NCBI GenBank assembly: GCA_012960135.1 | Contig: DUBW01000046.1 | Coordinates: 1-40,118, forward strand | Direction: 5' to 3' | Length of the DNA: 40,118 nt | DNA from: Methyloprofundus sp. | Lineage (GTDB): Bacteria > Pseudomonadota > Gammaproteobacteria > Methylococcales > Methylomonadaceae | In this document: in pieces, positions 7,190 to 16,501 of the stretch | How the letters are laid out: each line of letters opens with the position of its first letter | Numbering within the stretch: position 1 is the first letter of the stretch | The notes under the pieces: model-generated | The model's input: the letters and a program-made list of their open reading frames with translations, nothing else | Databases searched by the model: none | Told to the model about the DNA's origin: nothing | Translations under genes and position numbers: made by a program

Positions 7190-8191
7190 ATGACCAGCAA
7201 GATTAGCGTTTTGGGAGCTGGCTCATGGGGCACAGCTCTCGCCATACAAGCGGCAAGAAATGGCAATCAAACCTTGCTGTGGGGACATTTACCCGAGCAT
7301 ATTGAAAACCTGGCTAAAGACCGGCAAAACAAACGCTATCTTGCTGAGCATGATTTCCCTGCTACTTTACAAGTCACAGACAACTTACAACAAGCTGTAG
7401 AATTTAGCGATATACTGTTAATCTCGGTGCCTAGCCATGTATTTAAACAAACGCTGCTCAACATCAAGCCCTTTGTCACTGAAAATGTAAAAATCGCCTG
7501 GGCGAGTAAAGGCTTAAATCCAGAAACAGGTGAATTACTGCATCAAATAGTTGCTCAGGTTTTCTCGAATGAAACCCCGGCAGCTGTTTTATCCGGCCCC
7601 TCATTTGCGAAAGAAGTTGCCGCCGGCTTACCCACCGCAGTGACTATCGCTGCAATCCAGCAAGCCTTTGCCGATCAGTTAGCGCAAATCATGCACAGCC
7701 CTCGGTTTCGAACTTACACAACAAACGATATTATTAGCGTACAAGTCGGCGGGGCAGTTAAAAACGTACTGGCTATTGCTGCTGGCATTGCTGATGGGCT
7801 AGGTTTTGGTGCCAATACCCGAGCCGCCCTGGTTACCCGGGGAATTGCAGAAATCATTCGCTTAAATAGTGCCTTAGGCGGTCAACAGGAAACCTTGATG
7901 GGCCTGGCTGGCTTGGGCGACCTGATTCTAACCTGTACAGATAACCAATCGCGTAATCGACGCTTTGGCATAGCCCTAGGCCAGGGAAAAGACAGAGAGC
8001 AGGCAATACAGGAAATTGGCCAGGAAGTCGAAGGCATCTCGGCTGCAAAAGAGACTTTTATGCTGGCGAAAAAACACGCTATCGATATGCCCATTACCGA
8101 ACAAACCTACCGGGTTTTATATGAGGGATTGTCGCCCTTAATTGCAGTTCAGAACCTATTGCAACGGGATCAAAAGTCCGAAACATTGTAA
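7190..8191 (+). CDS. gpsA: Glycerol-3-phosphate dehydrogenase [NAD(P)+]
   Basis: Makes sn-glycerol-3-phosphate from dihydroxyacetone phosphate for phospholipid synthesis, in the cytoplasm. The N-terminal nucleotide-binding loop GAGSWGTA (8-15) is clear, followed by the conserved LSGPSFAKEVA (~135-145) and the catalytic-region block GGAVKNVLAIAAGI (~188-201) with the active-site Lys. Later conserved blocks are NTRAALVTRG and GLAGLGDLILTC. Length 333 is typical. It begins 8 bp after the secB stop, so it is cotranscribed and probably coupled. It closes the plus-strand operon. Confidence 0.96.
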   Translation: MTSKISVLGAGSWGTALAIQAARNGNQTLLWGHLPEHIENLAKDRQNKRYLAEHDFPATLQVTDNLQQAVEFSDILLISVPSHVFKQTLLNIKPFVTENVKIAWASKGLNPETGELLHQIVAQVFSNETPAAVLSGPSFAKEVAAGLPTAVTIAAIQQAFADQLAQIMHSPRFRTYTTNDIISVQVGGAVKNVLAIAAGIADGLGFGANTRAALVTRGIAEIIRLNSALGGQQETLMGLAGLGDLILTCTDNQSRNRRFGIALGQGKDREQAIQEIGQEVEGISAAKETFMLAKKHAIDMPITEQTYRVLYEGLSPLIAVQNLLQRDQKSETL

Positions 8192-8261
8192 GCTTTTGGT
8201 CAAGACTACATATACCAAGCTACAAAGAGACTAAGCAGGGAGAAAGGCGGATATAATCTAA

Positions 8262-8738
8262 ATTTCACTATTAGCCCCATATCATGCCGGCGCTTGTGAG
8301 AGCTGCATTCTGACGGCATCGTGCACTTTGAATACCCAGATATTTCCTGCCATTGTTGAAATTGAACAGGATGCAGAAGGTTTCACAGTCCCGACTCAAC
8401 AAATGCTGCAATGACTCAAGATCAAACCTCAGTAGCAGCAATATATTTTCTCGCTGCTTTCACAACGTATACCTAAACTCATTAGCCTGATTGATGCCCA
8501 TGCATTCCGCAATTTAGATGCCCGTCTGGCAGCATGGAGGCTAAAACATTCGCCTGGTCAACATAGAATAGGGCTTACCCACCAAAACCTTGCAGAAGAA
8601 CTCGCCAGTTCACGCGAAGTAATTAGCCGTTTACTCAAGGAATTTGAGTGCGAAGGCTTAATTAAACTGGGACGAGGGGGAATTAACATGCTCGACCCAG
8701 AAAGAATCTCTCATCAATTTAGTCACTTAAAAATTTAA
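8262..8738 (+). pseudogene. Crp/Fnr-family regulator remnant
   Basis: A single reading frame can be followed across this segment with no frameshift but with two in-frame stops, TGA at 8412-8414 (after QQMLQ, where relatives often have Trp) and TAG at 8433-8435. Before the stops the frame reads like the last strands of a cyclic-nucleotide-binding-type domain (ESCILTASCTLN, then FPAIVEIEQDAEGFTVP). After them comes the dimer helix (YIFSLLSQRIPKL) and the Crp winged helix (LTHQNLAEELASSREVISR, LIKLGRGGI). The first half of the sensor domain and any start codon are missing; an upstream TAA closes the frame at 8259. So this is a truncated, doubly interrupted regulator gene just behind gpsA. Confidence 0.75.
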
Positions 8739-8995
8739 AACATTGCTACTGTAGTGCTTGTTACATACAGTTAAACTACGCTTCTTAATAATGTCTGCTG
8801 AATTGAACGGCCAATAGCCCCTGTTTGATATGCCTAATGTAGCAGTTTACAGGAACGTGCACGAAATAATTTAAGCAACTGACTTGCCTTTTTATCCGTC
8901 TTCTGTGCTGCAGAAACAGTTACGTAACTAGCTATACTCCTGTTTCTACGCCTTTAATACAAATAAAATCCTGCACTAGATGCTTGTATCCGCTG

Positions 8996-9922
8996 TTATT
9001 TAACATGCGCCAGCCATTCAGCATGATCCGCTTTACGACCATGAACATAATCAAAATACAGGCTCTGTATTTTTTCGGTAATCGGGCCTCTTGAGCCTGA
9101 ACCGATTAGTCTATCATCGTATTCACGGATCGGCGTGACTTCTGCGGCAGATCCGGTGAAAAAAGCTTCATCCGCTACATACACTTCATCACGGGTAATG
9201 CGTTTTTCTTTTACTTCTAGGCCTTGTTCTTTGGCGATCGTCAGAATAGTTTCCCGGGTTATTCCTTCCAGTGCAGAAGTAGTTTCCGGAGTATAGAGAA
9301 TACCATTACGCACAATAAATAAATTCTCACCACTGCCTTCGGCGACAAACCCTTCATGATCCAGTAATAATGCCTCATCGTATCCCGCGCATAAGGCTTC
9401 TTGCAGGGCTAGAATGGAGTTAATGTAATTACCATTTGCCTTGGCTTTGCACATAGTGCTGTTAACATGGTTGCGCGTATAGGAAGACGTGCGAATGCGA
9501 ATGCCTTTTTCCATGCTTTCATCACCAAGATAAGCGCCCCATTCCCATGCTGCTACCATGACATGCACTTTAAGATTATCAGCACGTAACCCCATGCCTT
9601 CTGAACCATAAAAACACATTGAGCGTATATAAGCGCTATCCAGATTATTTTTACTAATCGCCCCCAGATGCGCCTGATTAATCTCTGCTTTGGAAAAAGG
9701 GATTTTCATATTCAAGATATGTGCGGAACGGTATAAACGATCGGTATGTTCGGCTAGTTTGAAAATAGCAGGCCCCTGAGCAGTATGATAGGCTCTTAAG
9801 CCTTCAAATACACCCGCGCCATAATGCAGGGTATGTGTAAGTACATGTACTTTAGCTTCTCGCCATTCTACCCATTCGCCATCCATCCAGATTTTTCCGT
9901 CTCTATCATCCATAGTCATCAT
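8996..9922 (-). CDS. ilvE: Branched-chain amino-acid aminotransferase
   Basis: A PLP-dependent fold-type IV aminotransferase for the last step of Val, Leu and Ile synthesis. The N-terminal IWMDGEWVEWREAKVHV leads to the family block THTLHYGAGVFEGLRAY. The PLP lysine is in the KAKANGNYINS segment, followed by EALLLDHEGFVAEGSGENLF and the cofactor-phosphate region EGITRETIL; TGSAAEVTPI is near the C-terminus. The frame is open to an ATG at 9952, but the ATG at 9922 has an AGGTG eight bases upstream and gives the usual N-terminus (MTMDDRDG...), so I prefer it. The length (308 aa) matches the family. Monocistronic, convergent with the pseudogene before it. Confidence 0.94.
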   Translation of the reverse strand: MMTMDDRDGKIWMDGEWVEWREAKVHVLTHTLHYGAGVFEGLRAYHTAQGPAIFKLAEHTDRLYRSAHILNMKIPFSKAEINQAHLGAISKNNLDSAYIRSMCFYGSEGMGLRADNLKVHVMVAAWEWGAYLGDESMEKGIRIRTSSYTRNHVNSTMCKAKANGNYINSILALQEALCAGYDEALLLDHEGFVAEGSGENLFIVRNGILYTPETTSALEGITRETILTIAKEQGLEVKEKRITRDEVYVADEAFFTGSAAEVTPIREYDDRLIGSGSRGPITEKIQSLYFDYVHGRKADHAEWLAHVK

Positions 9923-10103
9923 TTGTGCCACACCTATATTCGTAAAGTTCATTTCATATTGATGGGCGATATTATACTGTCATTATGCTCTTATTGCTGG
10001 TTGTATTGAGCAACTAAAATATAAATTGATTCAGCGATTAAGTTTACCCGTACTCTATATATCAGATAAAATAGAATTTACTAATATTCTACTTTCCTAT
10101 GTT

Positions 10104-10985
10104 ATGAACCAAGACTTTAAGTGAGCTAGATACACCTGTAAAAATTTTATTTACTGGCTATTTAACTACCGTTGCAATCGGCTATTTTTTTGCCCTGATT
10201 CAAATTTTGTTTACTCATGGTATGGCTGATGGAAAATTTGGTTTATCAATTGATGATATTGTTTACAGTTACTATGGTAACCGCTCGGGTACTGTTCTAG
10301 AAACAAGCTGAATGGCTCTATGAAAGACAAAGCCACAGAGCAGGAAAGGTTTACCCTTATGCAGTGGGCTCGAGATGGTGCTTTAGAGAAAGAATACACC
10401 TACCTCAAACCTGAGAAAATTATTGCAGAAAAGTGCCAGATGTGTCACAACGAAGCTGCAGTGGGCATTCCTGACTTTACAAAATTTAAAAATATCAAGG
10501 AACTTGCTAAACAGGACTAAGGTGCAACGTCTTCTTCATTAACCCGGGTTTCGCATATCCATTTATTTGGTATCAGTTTTATTTTTATGTTTGTCGGACT
10601 GATTTTTAGTTTTTCTACAACGGCATCGTCATTTTATAAAAGTGTTACGATCGGTATGCCTTATGCGTTTCTGATTGTGGATATTTTATCCTGGTGGCTA
10701 ACTAAATTATCACCTATGTTTGCTTCATTGATTATGGTCGCTGGGGTAGGTATAGGAGCTTCGTTTGCCTTTATGTGGGTAGTTTCTCTGAAAGAAATGT
10801 GGTTTATCGATAATCCGTGGTTTTGTAACCCTGACTCTCGTTGCCAACGTACTTTGAAATTTGTCACCAGACTTGGCTTAAATACCCTCGCTGTTATCGG
10901 TAGAACGATACGCCTGGAGTTTTCCCCTAAATTATTTTCATTAATAAAAAACACTTTTAACTGGTTATATAATAAAATAAAATAA
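10104..10985 (+). pseudogene. Broken cytochrome-c-type membrane protein gene
   Basis: One protein can be read across this stretch only after correcting three lesions. (1) After ATG-N-Q-D-F-K an extra T near 10122 gives an immediate TGA; skipping it continues as ELDTPVKILFTGYL and a membrane helix. (2) Near 10303-10304 one base is missing, moving from ...GTVLE to KLNGSMKDKA. (3) A TAA at 10518-10520 interrupts the otherwise continuous frame after ...ELAKQD; relatives probably have Glu (GAA). The soluble part contains a CQMCH haem-c motif (10434-10448 region), and downstream are at least three more membrane helices (SHIHLFGISFIFMFVGLIF; SWWLTKLSP; ASFAFMWVV). The layout suggests a membrane-bound c-type cytochrome-like protein; its function is unknown to me. 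Confidence 0.75.
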
Positions 10986-11008
10986 TTTTAGTACTGATTC
11001 GCTTGTCA

Positions 11009-11076
11009 CTGTAGGGAGTAGCGTCAGCCTGCAATTTAGATAGCTTCATATAGACGGGCTAAAGTCACGCCCTACA
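11009..11076. repeat. 68-bp imperfect inverted repeat (CTGTAGGG...CCCTACAG)
   Basis: The arms 11009-11030 and 11056-11076 pair imperfectly: CTGTAGGG/CCCTACAG at the ends are exact, and the following GT..C..T.AGCC positions mostly match. It fills the gap between the broken cytochrome gene and the SirB2 gene. The right arm read on the minus strand starts TGTAGGGCGTGACTTTAGCC, a type of intergenic repeat I associate with many proteobacterial genomes. Confidence 0.6.
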
Positions 11077-11137
11077 GCTCTTTAAATAGTTGAATTAATT
11101 ACTATATTACTACGTACATATACGCAAAGGAAATATT

Positions 11138-11494
11138 ATGCTTAAAGATATACACATGCTTTTCATCCTGCTGTCAGTGGGCGGTTTTATCTCTCGCATT
11201 ATACTGGTGCAATTTAAACCTGCCTGGTTACAGCCAAAAATAGCCAAGATAGCCCCTCATGTTATTGATACGATTTTATTGCTGAGTGGTATCGGTCTAG
11301 TGTTTCAGGGCAACTGGATGGCAGGCGAATACGGCTGGATTTTGACTAAGCTAGTGATGTTAATTGCTTATATAGGCCTTGGTGTGGTGGCCATGCGTAG
11401 TGTGGGTATAAAGCGCTGGGGTGCTTTTGTACTAGCTTTAGTCTGTTTCGGATATATTATTTCTGTTGCAGTCACTAAACATGGTTTTATCTAG
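11138..11494 (+). CDS. SirB2-family inner-membrane protein
   Basis: A 118-residue, four-helix integral membrane protein. It starts MLKDIHMLFILLSVGGFISR, and has the family features of an early Lys/His-containing helix, a PHVIDTILLLSGIGL helix (~49-63), an ILTKLVMLIAYIGLGVVAM helix and a final ALVCFGYIISVAVTKH helix. The SirB name comes from a Salmonella invasion-gene regulator locus, but the biochemical role of the SirB2 domain is not established. A good AAGGAA site precedes the ATG. The next gene follows after 15 bp on the same strand, so the two are probably cotranscribed. Confidence 0.82.
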   Translation: MLKDIHMLFILLSVGGFISRIILVQFKPAWLQPKIAKIAPHVIDTILLLSGIGLVFQGNWMAGEYGWILTKLVMLIAYIGLGVVAMRSVGIKRWGAFVLALVCFGYIISVAVTKHGFI

Positions 11495-11509
11495 TCAGGC
11501 TGTTTCACA

Positions 11510-12328
11510 GTGTCTGACTCTAACTACTTCATTTTTGTTGCTTTGCCTTGTGAGGCAAAGCCATTAATCGAGCACTTTAAGTTAAAAAAAGAGCTTTCAA
11601 TCCATGCTTTTAGCATTTATCGTAATGCCCATCTCTGCTTAACGGTAACCGGCGTTGGTAAATCAGCGATGGCCGCAGGCGTTGCTTACAGCCTGGCCTT
11701 ATCTCCCAGTTCTGCTTTGCCTGTATTATTAAATATCGGCATTGCAGGACACCGTACTCATGCACTAGGCAGCGTATTAGCTACTGATAAAATTATCGAT
11801 CAAGACAGTGGTCGTAATTATTACCCGCAATTAGTCGCCACTCCCCCGTGTGCCACACACACAATAGTCACCGTTTCCAGACCACAACTGGAGTATCCGG
11901 GAGAATCGCTGTATGAAATGGAAGCTGCTGCATTCTATGAAACGGCGGTTCGCTTTAGTTCTAGTGAATTAATCCAGTGTATAAAAATTATTTCCGACAA
12001 TAAAAGCAATTCCATAGAGCAAATCAAAGCTGCGCAAGTGAGTCACTGGATACGGGATGCACTGCCGGTTATAGAGGAATATGCTCAGCAATTGAGTCAA
12101 TTAGCAGTACTGAACAAGCCTGTGGCAACAAATCGCTTTGCTTACATTATTACCCAATGGCATTTTAGTAGTCATGAGCAATTACAGTTAAAAAACCTGC
12201 TCAATAAAAGAGCCATTTTAATTCCGCACCAATCACTGAACTTAACCGATTTATCATCGGGTTCAGGCAAGCTAGTACTTAATTACTTGCGCCAGGAAAT
12301 AGACGATCATGCATTTGGTGGTTTTTAG
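11510..12328 (+). CDS. Nucleoside phosphorylase-like protein with C-terminal extension
   Basis: The first ~185 residues look like the PNP/UDP phosphorylase and MTA/SAH nucleosidase fold: VALPCEAKPLIEHF at the N-terminus, TVTGVGKSAMAAGV (~46-59), the central LLNIGIAGH (~73-81), and a substrate-site block YEMEAAAFYETA (~134-145) with the conserved Glu, then an Asp in IISDNKS. The final ~85 residues (from about VATNRFAYIITQWHFSS) are not part of that fold and I do not recognise them. At 272 residues the protein is longer than MTA/SAH nucleosidase (about 230). The start is a GTG 15 bp after the SirB2-like gene. Activity on a nucleoside is likely from the fold; the substrate is unknown. Confidence 0.75.
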   Translation: MSDSNYFIFVALPCEAKPLIEHFKLKKELSIHAFSIYRNAHLCLTVTGVGKSAMAAGVAYSLALSPSSALPVLLNIGIAGHRTHALGSVLATDKIIDQDSGRNYYPQLVATPPCATHTIVTVSRPQLEYPGESLYEMEAAAFYETAVRFSSSELIQCIKIISDNKSNSIEQIKAAQVSHWIRDALPVIEEYAQQLSQLAVLNKPVATNRFAYIITQWHFSSHEQLQLKNLLNKRAILIPHQSLNLTDLSSGSGKLVLNYLRQEIDDHAFGGF

Positions 12329-12370
12329 AATAAGAGAGTAATTTGCTGGCGGGAATGTTTTTAGCAGCCA

Positions 12371-13228
12371 TTACAAAATGGGCGATGGCTCAACATCTAC
12401 TTGCTCTGCGATATCTGGGCTCTCCAGATGCATATCGTGAGCGATGCCGTGTAATAAAATAATTAATCCTACCCCGGCAAAAATTAAGGCAATTTGCTGC
12501 AGTGACGTTTTTATATCCGTTTTTTTGTGCAATGTCGGAATCAAATCGGCGACCGCGATATAGATAAAACTAGAGGCCGCCAACGCTAAAAAGTAGGGCA
12601 GACTATCGTGTAGATCTCCCAGGCTATAATAGGCTAAAATGCCTCCTACAACTGTCGTTAAACTCGCCAGAATATTATAAAACAACGCTTTTGCTTTAGA
12701 GTAGCCACTGTGTAATAAAATGGCAAAATCACCAACTTCCTGCGGTATTTCATGAGCCGCCACCGCTAAACTGGTGACTATACCTAATTGCACATCGGTT
12801 AAAAATGCGGCCGCAATCAATACTCCATCAACAAAGTTATGGATACTATCGCCAATAATGATCATCGTGCCAGCTGATTTATGTGCGCCGTGAGCATGAC
12901 TGTGATCATCCATCTCGCCGTGAACCTCACAACTTCCCGAATGACAGTGGCGCCAGATCAATAACTTTTCTAGAATAAAAAACATCAGTAAGCCCAGCAT
13001 AATTGAGCCAGATAAACTCTGCACCTCAGCGACTCCAACCTCTTCAATAGCATGAGGAATTAAGCCCCAAAAGGCGACCGCCAGCAAAGCCCCAGTGGCA
13101 AAACTAACGCCATGAGGCAATACCTTAGCGCGTACAGTATCGGAGAGTAATAAAAACACCGAAGCGGCCAAAACGCTTAATACACCACCTAAAGCAGTAA
13201 AAATAATAATTAAAAATAGTAAATTCAT
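12371..13228 (-). CDS. ZIP-family divalent metal transporter
   Basis: An inner-membrane transporter of 285 residues with about eight hydrophobic segments, of the ZIP (SLC39/ZupT-like) family that imports Zn or other divalent metals. The two metal-site helices are intact: HNFVDG (130-135) and HEIPQE (159-164). The variable loop before them (~93-117) is rich in His and acidic residues (HCHSGSCEVHG, HSHAHGAH), as is typical of metal-sensing ZIP loops. It is convergent with the phosphorylase-like gene and lies 71 bp from glmS, on the same strand. The exact metal cannot be told from sequence. Confidence 0.92.
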   Translation of the reverse strand: MNLLFLIIIFTALGGVLSVLAASVFLLLSDTVRAKVLPHGVSFATGALLAVAFWGLIPHAIEEVGVAEVQSLSGSIMLGLLMFFILEKLLIWRHCHSGSCEVHGEMDDHSHAHGAHKSAGTMIIIGDSIHNFVDGVLIAAAFLTDVQLGIVTSLAVAAHEIPQEVGDFAILLHSGYSKAKALFYNILASLTTVVGGILAYYSLGDLHDSLPYFLALAASSFIYIAVADLIPTLHKKTDIKTSLQQIALIFAGVGLIILLHGIAHDMHLESPDIAEQVDVEPSPIL

Positions 13229-13299
13229 GTTTTTAGAATTAAAAAAGATAATAGTTTAACGAGGACGTCCCTTGCGAATTCTTTAGAAGAGCGCGTAGG

Positions 13300-15129
13300 C
13301 TATTCCACCGTCACCGATTTTGCCAGATTTCTGGGTTGATCAACATCCGTCCCCTTGAGTATCGCAACATGATAGGAAAGTAACTGTAGCGGAATCACGT
13401 AAACAATCGGTGCGATGTAATTATTAACCTTGGGCATTCTAATCACCTGTACATTATCATCCGCCTCTGTACTGATTGATTCATCCAGGAAGACAATTAG
13501 TTGCCCACCACGCGCACTGACTTCCTGGATATTTGACTTCAGTTTTTCTAATAAACTATTATTGGGCGCGACAGTTACAACAGGCATTTCAGCATCTACC
13601 AAGGCCAGCGGGCCATGTTTTAACTCACCTGCCGGATAGGCTTCGGCATGAATATAGGATATTTCTTTTAATTTTAGCGCGCCTTCCATCGCGATAGGGT
13701 AATGCGTTCCTCTACCTAGAAACAGCGCATGGTTTTTGTCGGCAAACTGCTCTGATATGCTTTCTATGGCACCATCCATCTGTAGCACATCTTCGATAAT
13801 GCGTGGCAATTTAAACAATTCAGAGGTTATTTTCTCTTCTGTTTCAGTAGATAAAGCAAAGCGCCGGCCTACTGCCATCACCAATAACATTAATGAGACT
13901 AACTGGGTCGTAAATGCCTTTGTTGATGCCACGCCAATTTCAGGCCCGGCACGGGTCATTAAGACCAGATCTGACTCTCTGACTAAAGAACTCTCCGGTA
14001 CATTACAGATGCTCAGTGAGTACTTGGCACCCAGCCTTTTTGCTTCAGATAACGCCGCCAAGGTATCCGCAGTTTCTCCTGATTGAGAGATAGTAACGAC
14101 TAATGTATCTACTGCCAAGACTGGTTGACGGTAGCGAAATTCGCTAGCCACTTCCACACGACAGGGAACTCTGGCTAGTTTTTCAAACCAGTATTCAGCC
14201 ACCAGACCCGAATGAAAGCTTGTTCCGCAAGCCAGGATTTGTACTGCTTTTACCTTATCAAATATTTCCGCCGCATTATGCCCAAAGGCATAGTCTTGTA
14301 ATTTATCGTCTATAAATCGGCCTTCTAGAGTTTCCGCAATGGCACTGGGTTGCTCATAAATTTCCTTGAGCATATAGTGCCGATATTCGCCTTTATCAAC
14401 CGCACCCGCTTTTAAGCTACTCTCTTTAACCGGTCGTTCAACTACCTGGTCATGCTTGTCATAAATAACTAGACTATTGGTTTTTAACTCGGCAACATCC
14501 CCGTCTTCTAAGAAAATAAAACGCTGCGTAACAGGTAATAAAGCAGCGACATCTGAGGCAATAAAATATTCACCTATCCCTACTCCAATCACTAAGGGGC
14601 TACCTTTGCGGCCAGTCACTAAAGTGTCTTCATCATCCCTGCTGATAACACCCAGTGCATAAGCACCTTCTAAACGCTGGATGGTGTTTTTTACCGCTTG
14701 TAACAAACTATCGGTACTTTCTAGTTCTTGATAAATCTGATGCGCAATAACTTCGGTATCGGTTTCAGAGGTAAATTTATACCCTTGAGCCTTTTGCGTT
14801 TCCCGCAAAACCTGATGATTTTCAATAATGCCATTATGCACTACCGCTACTTTGTTATTACAGATATGTGGATGGGCATTCTGAGTACTTGGCTTGCCGT
14901 GGGTTGCCCAGCGCGTATGTGCAATACCGATGTTTCCGGAAAACGGGTCTGCGGCTAGTAAGTCCTCCAGGCCTTTGACTTTGCCGATTTCTCGCTGACG
15001 GTGAATGCTTTTATCGGCGATGACCGCTAAGCCAGCCGAATCGTAGCCACGATATTCCAGTCTTTTTAAGCCTTCAATCAAAATAGGGATTACATTCCTT
15101 TGTGCGATTCCACCGACTATTCCACACAT
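13300..15129 (-). CDS. glmS: Glutamine-fructose-6-phosphate aminotransferase
   Basis: Makes glucosamine-6-phosphate from fructose-6-phosphate and glutamine, the first step to UDP-GlcNAc. The glutaminase domain begins MCGIVGG with the catalytic Cys2, and continues with YRGYDSAG and HTRWATHG; two SIS sugar-isomerase domains follow (e.g. CGTSFHSG, SQSGETADT, then LGRGTHYPIAMEGALKLKE), ending DVDQPRNLAKSVTVE. The frame is open 12 codons further upstream, but Cys must be residue 2 after Met removal, and AAGGAG sits just before the ATG at 15129. That gives 609 residues, the same as E. coli. The start is one base after the glmU stop, so the two are coupled. Confidence 0.97.
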   Translation of the reverse strand: MCGIVGGIAQRNVIPILIEGLKRLEYRGYDSAGLAVIADKSIHRQREIGKVKGLEDLLAADPFSGNIGIAHTRWATHGKPSTQNAHPHICNNKVAVVHNGIIENHQVLRETQKAQGYKFTSETDTEVIAHQIYQELESTDSLLQAVKNTIQRLEGAYALGVISRDDEDTLVTGRKGSPLVIGVGIGEYFIASDVAALLPVTQRFIFLEDGDVAELKTNSLVIYDKHDQVVERPVKESSLKAGAVDKGEYRHYMLKEIYEQPSAIAETLEGRFIDDKLQDYAFGHNAAEIFDKVKAVQILACGTSFHSGLVAEYWFEKLARVPCRVEVASEFRYRQPVLAVDTLVVTISQSGETADTLAALSEAKRLGAKYSLSICNVPESSLVRESDLVLMTRAGPEIGVASTKAFTTQLVSLMLLVMAVGRRFALSTETEEKITSELFKLPRIIEDVLQMDGAIESISEQFADKNHALFLGRGTHYPIAMEGALKLKEISYIHAEAYPAGELKHGPLALVDAEMPVVTVAPNNSLLEKLKSNIQEVSARGGQLIVFLDESISTEADDNVQVIRMPKVNNYIAPIVYVIPLQLLSYHVAILKGTDVDQPRNLAKSVTVE

Positions 15130-15130
15130 A

Positions 15131-16501
15131 TTATTGCTCCTTTTTAACCGGACGTTGCCAGCCATGTATTGTCATTTGCTTAGACCTTGTCAGAGTCAAT
15201 TGTTCATCAGGAGTGCTTTTGGTAATGGTTGAGCCTGCACCAATAGTGGCATTCTTGCCTACTGTGACAGGTGCTATCAATTGCGTATCCGAACCAATAA
15301 ATGCACCGTCTTCTATAACCGTACGGAATTTATTCACGCCGTCATAATTACAGGTGATCGTTCCTGCGCCAATATTAACGTTGCTACCTATGGTTGCATC
15401 ACCTATATAACTTAAGTGATTTATTTTGCTTCCCTGTGCGACGGTCGATTTTTTGATTTCGACAAAATTTCCAACATGCACCTGCTCTGCTAATTCAGCT
15501 TGAGGACGCAATCTGGCAAAAGGGCCTATTCTACTTCCTGCACCAACAACCGCATTGTCAATAATACAGTTTGCTAAAATTTCAACATTATCCGCAATTT
15601 TTGAATTAATAATAATCGTATTGGCGCCGATTTTGACATTATTTCCAAGCGTGTTATTTCCTTCAAAAATAACATTGATATCAACCGATATATCCTGCCC
15701 TAAAGAATCAAAGCTGCCACGACAATCCACTCGAGCAGGGTCTAATAAAGTGATTCCTTGCTCCATCAGCTTATCCGCCTGCTCTGCCTGATATACTCTC
15801 TCAAGATGGCTCAGTTGTTTGCGATTATTAACCCCTAATACTTCGTCTACAGATTCGGGCTGGCTGGTTTTTACATCAATTCCATCATTAACTGCCATCT
15901 CGATAACATCTGTCAGATAAAATTCCTGTTGCGCATTACTGTTATCCAAACGGCTAATCCAGCTTTTTAACTGCTCTCCCTTAACCGCAAGAATCCCGGT
16001 ATTCACTTCATCAATCAACTGCTCTTGCTCTGTTGCATCTTTTTGTTCAACAATTTTCAATACCTTATTCGCCGCATCTCGCACGATACGTCCATAGCCT
16101 ACCGGATTTTCTAACACCACGGTTAACAAAGCCATACTCTGGGCTGTTACCTTTGCCAGTAAACTGTCGATGGAGCGTTTACTCAATAAAGGTACATCAC
16201 CATATAAAATCAGTATGGTATCTTCATTTCCTATCAGATTGTCTACCTGTAATACCGCATGACCCGTTCCTAATTGCTCTTTCTGTTCCACCCACTTAGC
16301 CTCTAATTCAGATAAGGTCTCCTTAACTAACTCACCGCCATGGCCATAAACAATAATAATTTCATTATCATCTATTTGCTTACTTGTATCATAGACATGC
16401 TCTAGCAGACTGCGGTTAGCAACTTTATGCAAAACTTTTGGCAGTACAGATCGCATTCGAGTGCCTTGACCTGCCGCGAGTATGATAGTTTTTACAGTCA
16501 T
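15131..16501 (-). CDS. glmU: Bifunctional GlcNAc-1-P uridyltransferase / GlcN-1-P acetyltransferase
   Basis: Carries out the last two steps of UDP-GlcNAc synthesis in the cytoplasm. The N-terminal pyrophosphorylase domain shows LAAGQGTRMRSVLPKVLH (8-25) and the YGDVPLL metal motif (~100-106). The C-terminal half is a left-handed beta-helix of hexapeptide repeats (~250-440), including GPFARLRP, KKSTVAQGSKINHLSY and the NIGAGTITCNYDG active-site region. Length 456 equals E. coli GlmU. AAAGGA lies upstream of the ATG. It is followed directly by glmS, the classical pairing. Confidence 0.97.
   Translation of the reverse strand: MTVKTIILAAGQGTRMRSVLPKVLHKVANRSLLEHVYDTSKQIDDNEIIIVYGHGGELVKETLSELEAKWVEQKEQLGTGHAVLQVDNLIGNEDTILILYGDVPLLSKRSIDSLLAKVTAQSMALLTVVLENPVGYGRIVRDAANKVLKIVEQKDATEQEQLIDEVNTGILAVKGEQLKSWISRLDNSNAQQEFYLTDVIEMAVNDGIDVKTSQPESVDEVLGVNNRKQLSHLERVYQAEQADKLMEQGITLLDPARVDCRGSFDSLGQDISVDINVIFEGNNTLGNNVKIGANTIIINSKIADNVEILANCIIDNAVVGAGSRIGPFARLRPQAELAEQVHVGNFVEIKKSTVAQGSKINHLSYIGDATIGSNVNIGAGTITCNYDGVNKFRTVIEDGAFIGSDTQLIAPVTVGKNATIGAGSTITKSTPDEQLTLTRSKQMTIHGWQRPVKKEQ

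Noticed and set aside
8262..8435. Possible small antitoxin (HicB-like) suggested by FPAIVEIEQDAEGF
   Set aside because: The same frame continues into the Crp dimer helix and winged helix, so it is the end of the Crp sensor domain.
8739..8995. Possible remnant gene between the Crp relic and ilvE
   Set aside because: Short minus-strand frames (e.g. SAAQKTDKKASQLLKLF) can be read but match nothing I know and are interrupted by stops.
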